Source: JAUIAI01 sp041396585 (GTDB taxonomy: Bacteria > Pseudomonadota > Gammaproteobacteria > Burkholderiales > Burkholderiaceae_E). From it: a stretch of DNA of 64,000 nt. Shown here one piece after another: positions 1-9,067 of this stretch. Positions within the stretch are counted from its first letter, which is position 1, and every line of letters begins with the position of its first letter. The stretch spans positions 62,001 through 126,000 of the forward strand of contig JAWKYG010000002.1 of assembly GCA_041396585.1 (NCBI GenBank), in the 5' to 3' direction. Position numbers and translations under genes: made by a program. The notes under the pieces were generated by a model. That model saw only the letters and a program-made list of their open reading frames with translations. It was not told where the DNA came from and searched no databases.

Positions 1-343
1 GGTAGCGCTTGATTCCGCGCGGCCCGATCCTGTTGCTGGGGGCCTGGTCGCCGTACAGGCACCCGCTGGCGCCGAGCAGCCAGGCCGCCGCCGCCAGCAA
101 CGATGCGATCTCGATCACCAGACCGAAGTGATCCCACTGCTGGGGCGTGAACATCAGCCCCAGCATGCGCTGGCCAAGCAGCATCAGGGCGCTGCTGAGC
201 AGCAGGTGAACGGTGGCCGACAATGTCGTCGACGTAAAGAAATCGCGCATTTCCTCGGCGATGATTCGCGAGATCACGAACAGCACGCAGGGCAGCGCGA
301 AGATCGCGGCGAACACACCGAGCTGCAACAGCCATTGAGCCAC
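1..343 (-). CDS. partial membrane protein, cut by left window edge
   Basis: Reading leftward from a GTG at 341-343 there is an open frame to the window edge, starting MAQWLLQLGVFAAIFALPCV. It has GC-rich third positions and three hydrophobic stretches (about residues 4-22, 40-60 and 72-95), so it looks like a small multi-pass inner membrane protein whose C-terminus lies outside the window. No family is recognised and no clear ribosome binding site precedes the GTG, so the start is uncertain. Confidence 0.5.
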   Translation of the reverse strand, partial: MAQWLLQLGVFAAIFALPCVLFVISRIIAEEMRDFFTSTTLSATVHLLLSSALMLLGQRMLGLMFTPQQWDHFGLVIEIASLLAAAAWLLGASGCLYGDQAPSNRIGPRGIKRY

Positions 344-627
344 GGGCGGTATCCGATGGGTCCAGCAGACGGATGGTGGCGAGGCCTCGCCCGGCCCGGC
401 AATGGAGGGCGCGCACGGTCGATGCTTCGACAACCGGCGCGATATTGGTCCAATTCGGTGCATGCGGCCAACGGGGCCGGCGTCAGCGGTGAGCGCACGC
501 CGATCGGTGGCCCGGCCCTGGCGCATCAGGGCGATCTTCGGGGCGCCGCGGCGCGTCGGCCGGGCAGGAACTCGGCCCGTCAGCGTCAGGCCACCAGCGT
601 CAGGCCACCAGCGTCAGGCCACCAGCG
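344..627. other. intergenic stretch with a 14-bp tandem repeat at its right end
   Basis: No convincing gene is seen between the membrane protein start and the hydrolase stop. The right end holds part of the tandem repeat described separately at 585-640. Confidence 0.5.
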
Positions 628-640
628 TCAGGCCACCAGC
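585..640. repeat. four tandem copies of a 14-bp unit over a stop codon
   Basis: The unit GTCAGGCCACCAGC occurs four times head to tail. Read on the minus strand it is GCTGGTGGCCTGAC, which contains the last codons and TGA stop of the alpha/beta hydrolase gene. The array is therefore a multiplication of the gene's own 3' end. Confidence 0.9.
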
Positions 641-1512
641 GTCAGCATCGCTTCCACGAACTGTCGCGGTGCCTCCTGCGGCGGGTTGTGACCCACGCCG
701 GCCAGGCAGCGATGCTGCCAGGCGCCCGTGAACATGCGTGCATGCGCGGCCGAGCCCGCGAGCGGGCCGACGCCGTCGTCGGCGCCATCAATGGCAATGG
801 TCGGCACCGGGATCGTGGGTTGCGCGGCCAGCGCGCGCTCGCTCGCCTCATAGGCCGGATCACCGGCCACCAGGCCGTAGCGATGACGATAGGAGTGCAC
901 GACCACCGCATCGAAATCGGGGTTCTCGAACGCCGCGGCCGAGCGCTCATAAACTGCGTCTTCGAAGCGCCAGGTGGGCGACCATTGTTCCCAGAGCAGC
1001 CGGCAGAACGCGGCGCGATGCCGGCTCAGGCCGCGCGCACCGCGTTCGCCGTGCAGGTAGTACTGATACCAGTAGCGATGCTCGGCCAGCGGATCGGCCG
1101 GTTCACCGGCGCGCGCGATGTCCTGGATGTTGTAGCCCGCGCAGCTGGGCCAGTCCGCGGACCCGCTCGGGCCAGAGCGCGGCTACGATGCAGGCGGCCC
1201 GACCGCCCCAGTCATAGCCGCCGAGCAGCGCGGGATTCGATCCCCAGCGCATCCATGAACTCGGTCAGGTCGTGGGCCAGTGCCGCCTGCTGGCCACTGC
1301 GCGGCGTGTCGGCGCGCAGGAAGCGTGTGGGGCCATAGCCGCGCAGCCAGGGAACGACACTCGCAGACCGGCCGCGGCCAGCAGGGGGCGACCTCGTCAT
1401 AGCTGTGCACATCGTAGGGAAAGCCGTGCAACAGGATCACGGCCGGCGCCGAACGCGAACCGACCTCGAGGTAGGCGATGCGCAAGGTCGGCGTCTCGGC
1501 CGTGTGGATCAT
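628..1512 (-). pseudogene. alpha/beta hydrolase (epoxide hydrolase/haloalkane dehalogenase type), frame-broken
   Basis: Three frames joined in order give one alpha/beta hydrolase of about 295 residues. The N-terminus MIHTAETPTLRIAYLEVG..AVILLHGFPYD (oxyanion HGFP) ends near 1395. A middle frame carries SGQQAALAHDLTEFMDALG and then GYDWGGRAA, where the nucleophile is Asp in a GxDxG elbow. The C-terminus VPTIAIDGADDGV..AGVGHNPPQEAP supplies the acid and His. At least three one-base breaks lie at C/G runs (around 1160, 1350 and 1390). An Asp nucleophile suggests an epoxide hydrolase- or dehalogenase-like enzyme. ATG at 1510-1512 overlaps the end of the upstream Rieske gene, so the gene belongs to a tight operon with it. 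Confidence 0.7.
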
Positions 1513-1819
1513 GCAGCTCGATGTAGACGCGGCCATCGGCCTCGTGCACCGCAAAGGTTTGCAGCGCCGGGCAATCGGGGCCTTCGAGCAGCTCGCCGTC
1601 ACTCAGGCGGTAGCGCGCCTGGTGTAGCGGGCACTCGATCGAATTCTCGAACACGAAGCCATCGGTGAGCCGGGCATCGGCGTGGGTGCAGTTGTTGGCC
1701 ACCGCGAACAAGCCGTCGTCGGCCCGGCACAGTGCCATCGCGCGCCCCTCGATGATGATCTCGATCGCTTCGTCGCCGCCCAGCCGGCCGGCCTGCTCGG
1801 TGATGTCGTGTCGGCTCAT
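1509..1819 (-). CDS. Rieske [2Fe-2S] ferredoxin
   Basis: A small Rieske protein of about 103 residues starting MSRHDITEQAGRLGG. It carries the two cluster-binding boxes, CTHADARL (Cys-x-His) and CPLHQARY (Cys-x2-His), separated by the usual 15-17 residues. It probably donates electrons to a dioxygenase or monooxygenase; no oxygenase is adjacent here. The ATG (1817-1819) overlaps the TGA of the TauE-like gene as ATGA. As read, the frame runs past its expected end at the next ATGA near 1509-1512, consistent with a one-base error, so the 3' coordinate is my estimate. Confidence 0.7.
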
Positions 1820-2665
1820 GTCATGTGTCCTTCCATTGATGAACCGGGCGCGGATTCCACACAGGCGACCGGCAGGGCTCTCGATTCTGCCATCGGCGTC
1901 GGCCGCAGTTCGCCGACTCCACGCGCCACCAGGCTCAGCGCTGCCAATGCGAGCAAGGCATGGGTCAGGCGTCGCAACAGGCGCTCGTTCAACAGGGGCG
2001 CCGCCTGCCTGGCCAGCCAGATCGCCAGCACGGCCACCGGCACCAGGGTGGCCGCGAGCACCAGCGCCGTTGGCGGCCAATAGAAGCCGGCCAGTGAGAA
2101 GCCGGCGATCCGCCACACCAGACTGAACACGCCCACCATCGCGCAGGTGGCCCGCCAGCTGCTGAAGGGCAGCGCGCGCAGATTGAGATAGATCAGGTAC
2201 GGCGGCCCGCCCATGCCGAACATGGCCGGAACCGACGCCACTGACCAAGCCGGCAGGGATCGACCAGAGCCGCGACACGGCAGCGCCTGCAGCGCCGCGG
2301 TGTTGCAGCTGATAGATCAGAAAGCCGGTAATGAAAGCGGCCATGCCGATCATCAGCCAGCCGATCGGCAGATTGACCAGCAAGGTGACGCCGATCGTGG
2401 TGCCGGCGGCCGACAGCAGCACCAGCGGCCAGGCCTCGCGAACCGCGATCAGGCCGCGATTCACGCTCAACAGCCGCAGGGCATTGACGAATTCGAGCAG
2501 GGCCAGCACCGGCAGGATCAGGTGCAGATCCAGAAACAGGGTGGCCAGCGGCACGGCCACCAGCCCGGCACCGAAGCCGACCGCCTGAAACACGAAACTG
2601 GCCAGCAGCACGATGGGTGCGAGGATCAACCAGGCCAGGGGATCGAAAGTGATCAGCTCGCTCAT
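1816..2665 (-). pseudogene. TauE/SafE (TSUP) family membrane exporter, one frameshift
   Basis: The N-terminal part starts MSELITFDPLAWLILAPIVL and contains the family signature FQAVGFGAGLVAVPLATLF, followed by several membrane helices. The frame breaks near 2225 (TCCGGCCATG). The other frame continues with MFGMGGPPYLIYLNLR, the second conserved GxGGP repeat, and ends HMT. TSUP proteins are inner-membrane carriers for sulfonates, sulfite or other small organic anions. It is translationally coupled (ATGA) to the Rieske ferredoxin. Apart from the single break it has full length (about 280 aa), so an indel error is likely. Confidence 0.7.
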
Positions 2666-2713
2666 CGTGGCGGCCCAGGCGGCGTCGGCGGTGCCTGCCG
2701 GCCCTTCGGCCCG

Positions 2714-3517
2714 TCAGCGCTGCGCGAAGAAGGCCGCGACCGCGGCATCGTGCTCTGGCGTGTGGTGGGCCAGCGCCTGCAGCGCGGCCGATAGCTGCAG
2801 TGTCTCATCGAGGCGCGCAGTCTGTGCCTGTCGCAACAGGCGCTTGGCCATGCGCAGCGCGGGCCCCGGATTGGCCGCGATCCGGTTGGCCAGATCGCGT
2901 GCGGCGTCCATCAGCGTCTCGGCGGGCACGACCTTGCTGACCAGCCCCCAGTCGAGAGCGGTGGCCGCATCGATCATGTCGCCGGTGAAGCTCATCTCGG
3001 CAGCGCGCTGATAGCCGATCACCCGCTGCAGCAGCCAGGCACCACCATCGCCCGGAATGATGCCCAGTTTCACGAAGCTCTCCGCAAAACGGGCTTTCTC
3101 CGAGGCGATACGGATATCGCACATGCAGGCCAGGTCGCAGCCGGCGCCGACCGCCGCGCCATTGACCGCCGCGATCGTGGGCACCTCGAGCGCATGCAGT
3201 GCCAGCGGAATCTGCTGGATGCCGCTCAGGTAGCCCTGTGAGATCTGATACGGGCCGCCCGCGGCGATCCCGCGCTTGTCACGCATGTCTTTCACGTTGC
3301 CGCCGGCCGAGAACGCGCTGCCGGCACCGGTGAGGATCACCGCACGAACCGATTCATCGGCACGGATGCGCGCGCAGGCATCGACGATCTCGCCCCACTG
3401 CGCGGGATTGGACAAGGCATTGCGGTCTTCGGGGCGGTTCAAGGTCAGGGTGACCACCGGCCCGTCCTGTTCATATCGTACGAATGCGTCTGTCACGCGA
3501 GTCTCCGGCGAAAACAA
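2714..3517 (-). CDS. enoyl-CoA hydratase/isomerase (crotonase) family
   Basis: A 267-residue crotonase-fold protein. The oxyanion-hole segment SAFSAGGNVKDM lies near residue 68, followed by AAVNGAAVGAGCDLACMCD and FAESFVKLGIIPGDGG, where the acidic residue needed for hydration lies. This is typical of enzymes that add water across 2-enoyl-CoA in beta-oxidation or related acyl-CoA catabolism. The start MFSPETRVTD is used as given; an internal GTG (VTDAFVRYE) is possible. It follows the acyl-CoA dehydrogenases on the same strand but is separated from them by a hairpin terminator, so it may have its own promoter. Confidence 0.85.
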   Translation of the reverse strand: MFSPETRVTDAFVRYEQDGPVVTLTLNRPEDRNALSNPAQWGEIVDACARIRADESVRAVILTGAGSAFSAGGNVKDMRDKRGIAAGGPYQISQGYLSGIQQIPLALHALEVPTIAAVNGAAVGAGCDLACMCDIRIASEKARFAESFVKLGIIPGDGGAWLLQRVIGYQRAAEMSFTGDMIDAATALDWGLVSKVVPAETLMDAARDLANRIAANPGPALRMAKRLLRQAQTARLDETLQLSAALQALAHHTPEHDAAVAAFFAQR

Positions 3518-3545
3518 TCGAAAGACCGGCCCGCGCGGGCCGGTC
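3505..3545 (-). terminator. Rho-independent terminator after the acyl-CoA dehydrogenase pair
   Basis: Positions 3524-3545 are a perfect inverted repeat with 11-bp arms (GACCGGCCCGC / GCGGGCCGGTC). On the minus strand it is followed by a T-rich tract TTTCGATTGTTTT. It lies between the stop of the second acyl-CoA dehydrogenase gene and the enoyl-CoA hydratase gene and should end or attenuate the upstream transcript. Confidence 0.65.
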
Positions 3546-3602
3546 GGACTAAATCGGCGCGGGCACTGCTCCGACCGTGCCCGCGCATCGGCATGCCGCG
3601 CC

Positions 3603-4466
3603 TCAGGCGTCGGCCATCAGCCCGGTGACCTCGCCCCAGAGGCGCCCGCCGCCGACCACGCGATCGCCCAGCCGCAGCGCCGCATCATGCCCGCCCAGAT
3701 GCATCAGCGACTCACGCCAGCGCTGCATGTCGATCGTATGGCGGTGCAGCGCATACTCGCGCGTGAAGCCGATCGCGCCATGCACCTGGTGGGCGACGTC
3801 ATAGACCTGATCGACCGCCTCATCGATGACCACCGCCGCAGCATCGATCAATGCGAGGGTGGTGTCGCTGGCGATGCCCGTGCGACAGGCCGTGGCCAAT
3901 GCCAGATCGGTGCCGGCTCCGGCGCAGGCGGCATGCTCGGCGGCAACCGCCAGCGAATGCTGAATCGCCTGAAACTTGGCCAGTGCCCGACCAAACTGGA
4001 CCCGGTCCTGCACGTATCCGATCGAAAGATCGAGCGCCGCCTGCATCGCCGCGACGATCTGCAGCGAGCGCGCCAGCGACAGGGCTGCGCGCCGGGCCGG
4101 GTCGAGCGCCGGGCGCAGGCTCTCGCCATGCCAGCGCACCGGGTCGTCGGCGATCGCGGCCTGCGCGTCGCCGGTGACGATCCAGAGCGCCATGTCGACC
4201 GGTACCGCGGCCGCCGCGGCGGCGCGCAACACGGCCGCGCAATCCGGCCAGGCGTCACGGTCGTCGGCCTGCGCCAGCACATCGGCAAAGCCCAGGGAGG
4301 CGATCTGGTCGCGGATCTCGCGGCGGCGGGCATCGCGCGCATCATCGGCCGCGATCGCATCGACCTCGGCCCAGGCGGTGCCCAGGTCGGTCATCGCGCG
4401 CTCGACCGCGCCCGCCAGCGTCGGGTCCGGCTGCGCCAGCGCCTGAAGTTTCTCGCCAGTGTTCAT
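3603..4466 (-). CDS. acyl-CoA dehydrogenase family protein, short partner subunit
   Basis: A protein of 287 residues matching mainly the C-terminal helical domain of acyl-CoA dehydrogenases: RVQFGRALAKFQAIQHSLA, then YDVAHQVHGAIGFTREYALHRH. The N-terminal half is Ala-rich and divergent and lacks the usual FAD-contacting strands. Such short proteins usually form heterotetramers with a full-length acyl-CoA dehydrogenase, as in steroid side-chain and related acyl-CoA catabolism. The full-length partner is encoded directly upstream with an ATGA overlap at 4463-4466. Confidence 0.8.
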   Translation of the reverse strand: MNTGEKLQALAQPDPTLAGAVERAMTDLGTAWAEVDAIAADDARDARRREIRDQIASLGFADVLAQADDRDAWPDCAAVLRAAAAAAVPVDMALWIVTGDAQAAIADDPVRWHGESLRPALDPARRAALSLARSLQIVAAMQAALDLSIGYVQDRVQFGRALAKFQAIQHSLAVAAEHAACAGAGTDLALATACRTGIASDTTLALIDAAAVVIDEAVDQVYDVAHQVHGAIGFTREYALHRHTIDMQRWRESLMHLGGHDAALRLGDRVVGGGRLWGEVTGLMADA

Positions 4467-5599
4467 CGTAGTCCCAGACCTCGCGCGACCATGCCGCGCA
4501 GAATTTCACGGGTGCCGCCGCGCAGTGTCCACGACGGGGAGTTCAACAGGGTTTCGGCCATCGCGTCGCGCCATTCGCCATCGTCCGGTGAGAGCCGCTG
4601 CAGGCGCCGGAACACCTGGATCTGCTCGCGCTCGAAACTGTTGCCCAGATCTTTGATCAGGGCGGCCTCGAGGTTCGGCATGCCGCCGTGTTGCAGCTCG
4701 ACGGCGACCGTGACCGACATCGTGCGCAGCGCGATCAGGCGGGCGCAGGCACGGCCGAGAGCGCGCCGCAACTCGAGGTCATCGCAGCTGCCGGCGGCCC
4801 GCGTGGCAGCCTCGATCAGGCGGATCGAACTCAGGTAGCGCTCCGGCCCGCTGCGCTCGAAGGCCAGCTCGCTGGTGACCTGGGTCCAGCCATTGCCGAG
4901 CTCGCCGACCAGGCGCTCGGCCGGAACGAAGGTGTCGTCGAACACCACTTCATTGAACTCGCTGGCGCCGGCCATGTTGATGATCGGGCGCACCTGCACA
5001 TCCCTGGCGCGCAGATCGACGATGAACTGGCTCAGGCCCTCGTGCCGCGACGGCCCGGGATCACCGGTGCGGGCCAGCACGATGGCGAAGTGATTGCGAT
5101 GTGCGAACGTGGTCCAGACCTTGCGACCGTTGAGCACCCAACCGCCGTCCACCGGCCGCGCACGCGTGCGTGCGGATGCCAGATCCGAGCCGGAATCCGG
5201 CTCGCTCATGCCGATCGAATAGAAGGTCTCGCCACGGGTGATCGGCGGCAGGAACTCCCGGCATTGCGCCTCGGTGCCGAAGCGCAGCAGCAGCGGGCCG
5301 CTTTGGCGGTCGGCGATCCAGTGAGCGGCCACCGGCGCGCTCGCCGCGAGCAGCTCCTCGGTGACCACCAGGCGCTCGAGCATCGAGCGCTCGTGGCCAC
5401 CATAGGCCTTGGGCCAGGTCATGCCGAGCCAGCCGCGCTCACCGAGCCGGGCCGAGAACTCGGGGTCATAGTGGCTGGCGAAGTCGCCGCGGGGACGCCA
5501 GCGGCCTGCGGCCAGCTCGCTGGCGATGAAATCGCGAACCTCGGCACGCAATGCCTCGGTCTGTGCCGGCAGCTGGTAGATCGGAAACGAGAAATTCAT
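4463..5599 (-). CDS. acyl-CoA dehydrogenase
   Basis: A full-length acyl-CoA dehydrogenase (378 aa) from MNFSFPIYQLPAQTEALR. It has WPKAYGGHERSMLERLVVTEE, then YSIGMSEPDSGSDLASARTRA (FAD and substrate loop), GRKVWTTFAHRN and the C-terminal RGGTREILRGMVARGLGLR. ATG 5597-5599 was chosen because the family alignment begins there; the longer upstream frame is low-complexity. It introduces a double bond into an acyl-CoA and passes electrons to ETF. It is the likely partner of the short subunit that follows with an overlapping start codon. Confidence 0.9.
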   Translation of the reverse strand: MNFSFPIYQLPAQTEALRAEVRDFIASELAAGRWRPRGDFASHYDPEFSARLGERGWLGMTWPKAYGGHERSMLERLVVTEELLAASAPVAAHWIADRQSGPLLLRFGTEAQCREFLPPITRGETFYSIGMSEPDSGSDLASARTRARPVDGGWVLNGRKVWTTFAHRNHFAIVLARTGDPGPSRHEGLSQFIVDLRARDVQVRPIINMAGASEFNEVVFDDTFVPAERLVGELGNGWTQVTSELAFERSGPERYLSSIRLIEAATRAAGSCDDLELRRALGRACARLIALRTMSVTVAVELQHGGMPNLEAALIKDLGNSFEREQIQVFRRLQRLSPDDGEWRDAMAETLLNSPSWTLRGGTREILRGMVARGLGLR

Positions 5600-5942
5600 C
5601 TGGGCTGGGTGACGAAGTGGCGGAGCGCTTCTCGCCGGTGGGGGTGCCGGCATCGGGCGCGCGAGCGCAGGCACGACTGAGGAAAGCCTGCCCGGCTCCC
5701 GATTGTGCCGCAACTTCGGCCGCGCGCCCGGGCGCGGGCGACCCGGGTTGCTGGTGGGATTCCCCTGCCGGGACAGCGCGGCGGCATGCGACCGGGCGGT
5801 CGGGCCGCGGGCCGCCGGCGGCGATGCGCGGCCCGCAGCGACCGATCAACGGTCAGAAGTCCGCAGCGGCCGCGCCGATGATCAACGGACTGAGGTTTTT
5901 CTTTCCCGTTCGGATCAACTTCCGCGGGGCTTCGGAGGTGCA
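5600..5942. other. divergent intergenic region with a 9-bp direct repeat
   Basis: This region lies between the acyl-CoA dehydrogenase operon (minus) and the response regulator (plus). No gene is convincing. GATCAACGG occurs at 5844-5852 and again at 5880-5888, 36 bp apart, just before the ribosome binding site. These could be regulator sites, but I know no matching regulator. Confidence 0.4.
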
Positions 5943-6407
5943 ATGGGTTCCATGTTCTCGGTTGCAGGCGAGGTTGCCGGCGGGCAGCGCCTGCTGAACA
6001 TTCTCCATGTCGAGGATGACGAGATCGATGTGGAGGCGTTTTCGCGCGGGATGCGTGACTGCAGCTTCGAACATCGCCTGCACCATGCCTGCGACGGACG
6101 GGTGGCCCTCGACATGCTGCGCGGCGTCAACGGCCAGGCCATGGTTGACAAGCCGCGCATCGTACTGCTGGATCTGAACATGCCGCGCATGAGCGGCTTC
6201 GAATTTCTGGAGGAGGTCTCGCGCGACGAGTCCCTGAGATCGCTGGTGGTGTTCGTGCTGTCGACCTCCACGCGGGATCTGGATATCGCCCGAAGCTATC
6301 GGCATGGCATCGCCGGCTATATCGGCAAGGATGCGCTCGCACGCAACTTCATGCCTTTGCTTGCGCTTCTCGATTCCTACAACCGTCTGGTCAGTCTGCC
6401 GGCCTGA
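5943..6407 (+). CDS. single-domain response regulator
   Basis: A 154-residue stand-alone receiver. The acidic pair is D25/D26 in ILHVEDDEIDVEAF, the phosphoacceptor is D77 in IVLLDLNMPRMSGFEF, S107/T108 are in VLSTST, and the invariant Lys is K129 in GYIGKD. There is no output domain, so it should act by protein contact (CheY/Rcp1-like). GGAGG at 5934-5938 sets the start at ATG 5943; a longer upstream frame lacks a receiver match. The histidine kinase gene 255 bp downstream is the obvious cognate sensor. Confidence 0.9.
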   Translation: MGSMFSVAGEVAGGQRLLNILHVEDDEIDVEAFSRGMRDCSFEHRLHHACDGRVALDMLRGVNGQAMVDKPRIVLLDLNMPRMSGFEFLEEVSRDESLRSLVVFVLSTSTRDLDIARSYRHGIAGYIGKDALARNFMPLLALLDSYNRLVSLPA

Positions 6408-6662
6408 TTCGTGAGGCTGGCCGATATTCGCAGCGGGCGCCTTGGCGCGCCAAGCAGCCTGCCCAAACGCGCGCTCATTGGCGGATCGCCGTCGTCTGTT
6501 CTCACCCATGATGGTCAGGGCCGTCATCGTCCCTGGCGGTCATGCGCGTGGCCGTCGAACACCGGCAATTCGCCATGATGCGAACTTCATACGCAGGTCA
6601 CTCGGGCCTGTTTGAGCAAACCGCGTGCCGATCCCCGTCGGTACACATCCGCTGAGGTGCAT

Positions 6663-8345
6663 ATGAACGACGACCAAAACAAGCCGGGCCGCGCGCCCCA
6701 GGCGAATGATCCGGCGGCCGATGTGTCCGGGTCGGGATCGGCACCGACCGCGCGCGACGGGCAGGAGCGGCCGGAACTGATGCTCAGGCTCTCGCGGCAC
6801 GACATCGAGGCGATGGCCAGCGCGCTGACCAGTGCCTATTCCAGGGTGCAGGAGACCCGTACACGGCTCGAGACGGGGCTGCGTGAGCGCTCCCGCGAGC
6901 TCGAGCGCGTGCGCAAGCACCTGGAGGTGGTCTATGACAGCATCTCCGATGGCCTTCTCGTGATCGACGAGTACGGCGATGTGCAGACCGGCAACCGGTC
7001 GGCCTGCCAGATCTTCGGCCTGGGAACCGGCGAGATGGTGGGGCAGCGAATTGCCGATCTGCTCTCTGATCTCGACCTGGGCGCCGGCCATGAACAAGAG
7101 GCCCGCGAGATGCTGGCCTGTCGCCGCGATGGCTCTCTGGTCAGCGTGCAGGCCGGGGTGCGGATCATCGATGTCGAGGGTGAGCGCCTGCTGATGGTCA
7201 CCTTGCGTGATCTTTCTCATGTGCGCTACACCGAGCAGATGCTTCGCGAGCAGGCCATGTTGCTGGATCATTCCGGCAAGATGGTGCTGACCCTGGACCG
7301 CCGCTTTCTGATCACCGGTTGCAATCGGGCCTTCGAGGATGCCACCGGCTACGGCATCGATCAGGTCCAGGGCGTTGATCCGCGCAGCTTCCTGTTCGAC
7401 GAAGACACGCCCGAGGCATTGCTATCATCGCTGGCCGCCGATATCGCTGCCGGTCAGCGTCTGCAGTTCGAGGTGTTGATCCAGCGTGCCTGCGGTCGGC
7501 CGATGTGGCTCGAGCTCGAGGGTTTTCCGGCGACCGCAGCCGATGGCTCGCTGCTGCGCTATTCGCTGATCGGCACGGACATCAGCGAGCGCAAGCGTAC
7601 CGATCAGCTCAAAGTCGATTTCGTGTCGATGGTGAGCCATGAACTGCGCACGCCGCTGACCTCCATCACGGGTGCATTCGAGACCCTCGAGTCGACGCTC
7701 AGCGGTCATGATGATCCGTGGTGCGGCGAGTTGGTCTCGATGGGGCAGCGCAATTGCTCGACGCTGGTGCGCCTGGTCGAGGATCTGTCGATATCAGCAA
7801 CCCGAAGCGGGCGCGACAGCTTCGCGCTCGGCGACATCGAACTCGGCGACTGCTCGCACGATGCGATCGGTTCGCTGAGCATGCTCGCCACCGAGCGCGA
7901 GGTCGGCATCGAAGTGGTCGGCGAGAGCGATCTCGATGTCCGCGCCGACCACGGCCGGCTGGTGCAGGTGCTGACCAATGTCCTGGGCAATGCGATCAAG
8001 TTCTCGCCGCCCGGGAGCACAGTGCGTGTCCGGGTCGGCGCCGAGCAGGGGCGGGTGTCGATCCAGGTGGCCGACCAGGGCCCCGGCGTGCCGGCGGAGT
8101 TCGTGCCGCAGATGTTCACGCGGTTCAGTCGCGACTCGCAGGTACAGGCCAGTGGTGCCGAGGGCTTCGGTCTGGGTCTGGCGATCTGTCGCTCCCTGCT
8201 CGAGCAGATGGCGGGTGAGATCGTCTACCGCGACAATCCGGGTGGCGGGGCGCTGTTCGAAATCAGCCTGGATGCCGCGGGCACCCGATGGGCGCCCCGG
8301 GCCCGCTTCGAGTCCGTCGCTCACAGGGCCCTGGCCGCCCATTGA
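6663..8345 (+). CDS. PAS-PAS sensor histidine kinase, soluble
   Basis: A 560-residue kinase without membrane segments. A coiled-coil (about 50-90) precedes two PAS domains (about 85-190 and 195-312). The HisKA domain has H326 in FVSMVSHELRTPLTSITG. The ATPase domain has N443 in LTNVLGNAIKF, D471 in VADQGPGVP and the G2 box GFGLGLAI at 501-508. GAGGTG at 6653-6658 supports ATG 6663 over the longer frame. The PAS pair suggests sensing of a cytosolic signal such as redox state or a ligand. The partner is probably the single-domain regulator encoded just upstream. Confidence 0.92.
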   Translation: MNDDQNKPGRAPQANDPAADVSGSGSAPTARDGQERPELMLRLSRHDIEAMASALTSAYSRVQETRTRLETGLRERSRELERVRKHLEVVYDSISDGLLVIDEYGDVQTGNRSACQIFGLGTGEMVGQRIADLLSDLDLGAGHEQEAREMLACRRDGSLVSVQAGVRIIDVEGERLLMVTLRDLSHVRYTEQMLREQAMLLDHSGKMVLTLDRRFLITGCNRAFEDATGYGIDQVQGVDPRSFLFDEDTPEALLSSLAADIAAGQRLQFEVLIQRACGRPMWLELEGFPATAADGSLLRYSLIGTDISERKRTDQLKVDFVSMVSHELRTPLTSITGAFETLESTLSGHDDPWCGELVSMGQRNCSTLVRLVEDLSISATRSGRDSFALGDIELGDCSHDAIGSLSMLATEREVGIEVVGESDLDVRADHGRLVQVLTNVLGNAIKFSPPGSTVRVRVGAEQGRVSIQVADQGPGVPAEFVPQMFTRFSRDSQVQASGAEGFGLGLAICRSLLEQMAGEIVYRDNPGGGALFEISLDAAGTRWAPRARFESVAHRALAAH

Positions 8346-8377
8346 CAGCCTGTTAAGGCCCGGCCCGGTCGGCGTCT

Positions 8378-8391
8378 CTGACCTGGATCAA
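8378..8391 (+). promoter_or_regulatory. possible FNR/ANR-type site upstream of the universal stress gene
   Basis: CTGAC-CTGG-ATCAA matches the FNR/ANR consensus TTGAT-N4-ATCAA at 8 of 10 half-site positions and lies about 110 bp before the UspA start codon. Universal stress genes are often oxygen-regulated by FNR-type proteins. No clear -10 box was found with it. Confidence 0.3.
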
Positions 8392-8500
8392 CGCGCCTCG
8401 CCGCCGCTGGCGGATCATGAGCCCAGGAGCCATTCGCTGATGTCGGGTTTTCGGTGCCCGATGCGGCCAACGGCGTAGGCTTGGTCTCAGGAGGCACGCA

Positions 8501-8941
8501 ATGTTCAAGAAGATCCTCGTTCCGACCGATGGTTCGGAGTTCGCCGAGCGCGCAGTCGATGCGGCGATTCAACTGGCCGGCGAACACGCGGCGTCGCTGG
8601 TGCTGGTCAATGTGCAGATGCCCTTCACCCTGGTGGCCGCGGAGGTTCCGGTGGGCTTTTTCTCCAGCGCCGAGAACTATGATGCCGAGATGGGCAAGCG
8701 CGCCAGGCAGGTGCTCGAGCAGGCCAAGAACAAGGCCGACGCAGCCGGTGTGCCGGCCACGATCGAGGGCCTGATGAACGAGCATCCGTGGGCGGCCATC
8801 ATCGAGACCGCGGAGTCCGCGAACTGCGATCTCATCGTGATGGCCTCGCACGGCTACCGGGGCCTGAAGGGCCTGGTGCTGGGCAGCCAGACCCAGAAGG
8901 TGCTCACCCACAGCAAGGTGCCGGTGCTGGTGTTTCGCTGA
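8501..8941 (+). CDS. universal stress protein, UspA family
   Basis: A single-domain UspA protein of 146 residues starting MFKKILVPTDGSEFAERAVD. The ATP-binding loop G-x2-G-x9-GS is present in SHGYRGLKGLVLGSQ near the C-terminus, followed by LTHSKVPVLVF, so it is of the nucleotide-binding type. AGGAGG at 8489-8494 gives a strong start at 8501. It is a monocistronic plus-strand gene; a possible FNR-type site lies upstream. Confidence 0.93.
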   Translation: MFKKILVPTDGSEFAERAVDAAIQLAGEHAASLVLVNVQMPFTLVAAEVPVGFFSSAENYDAEMGKRARQVLEQAKNKADAAGVPATIEGLMNEHPWAAIIETAESANCDLIVMASHGYRGLKGLVLGSQTQKVLTHSKVPVLVFR

Positions 8942-9067
8942 TCGGGTCCTCGATGCGATCAGGCCCGCCGGGTTCTCAGGCCGGCGAAATGCAGGCTGCA
9001 TGCGCAACGGCGCACTAGGCATTCGTGTATAAATTCGGGTTTTGTCCGGCCTCGGGCGAGCCCGTTC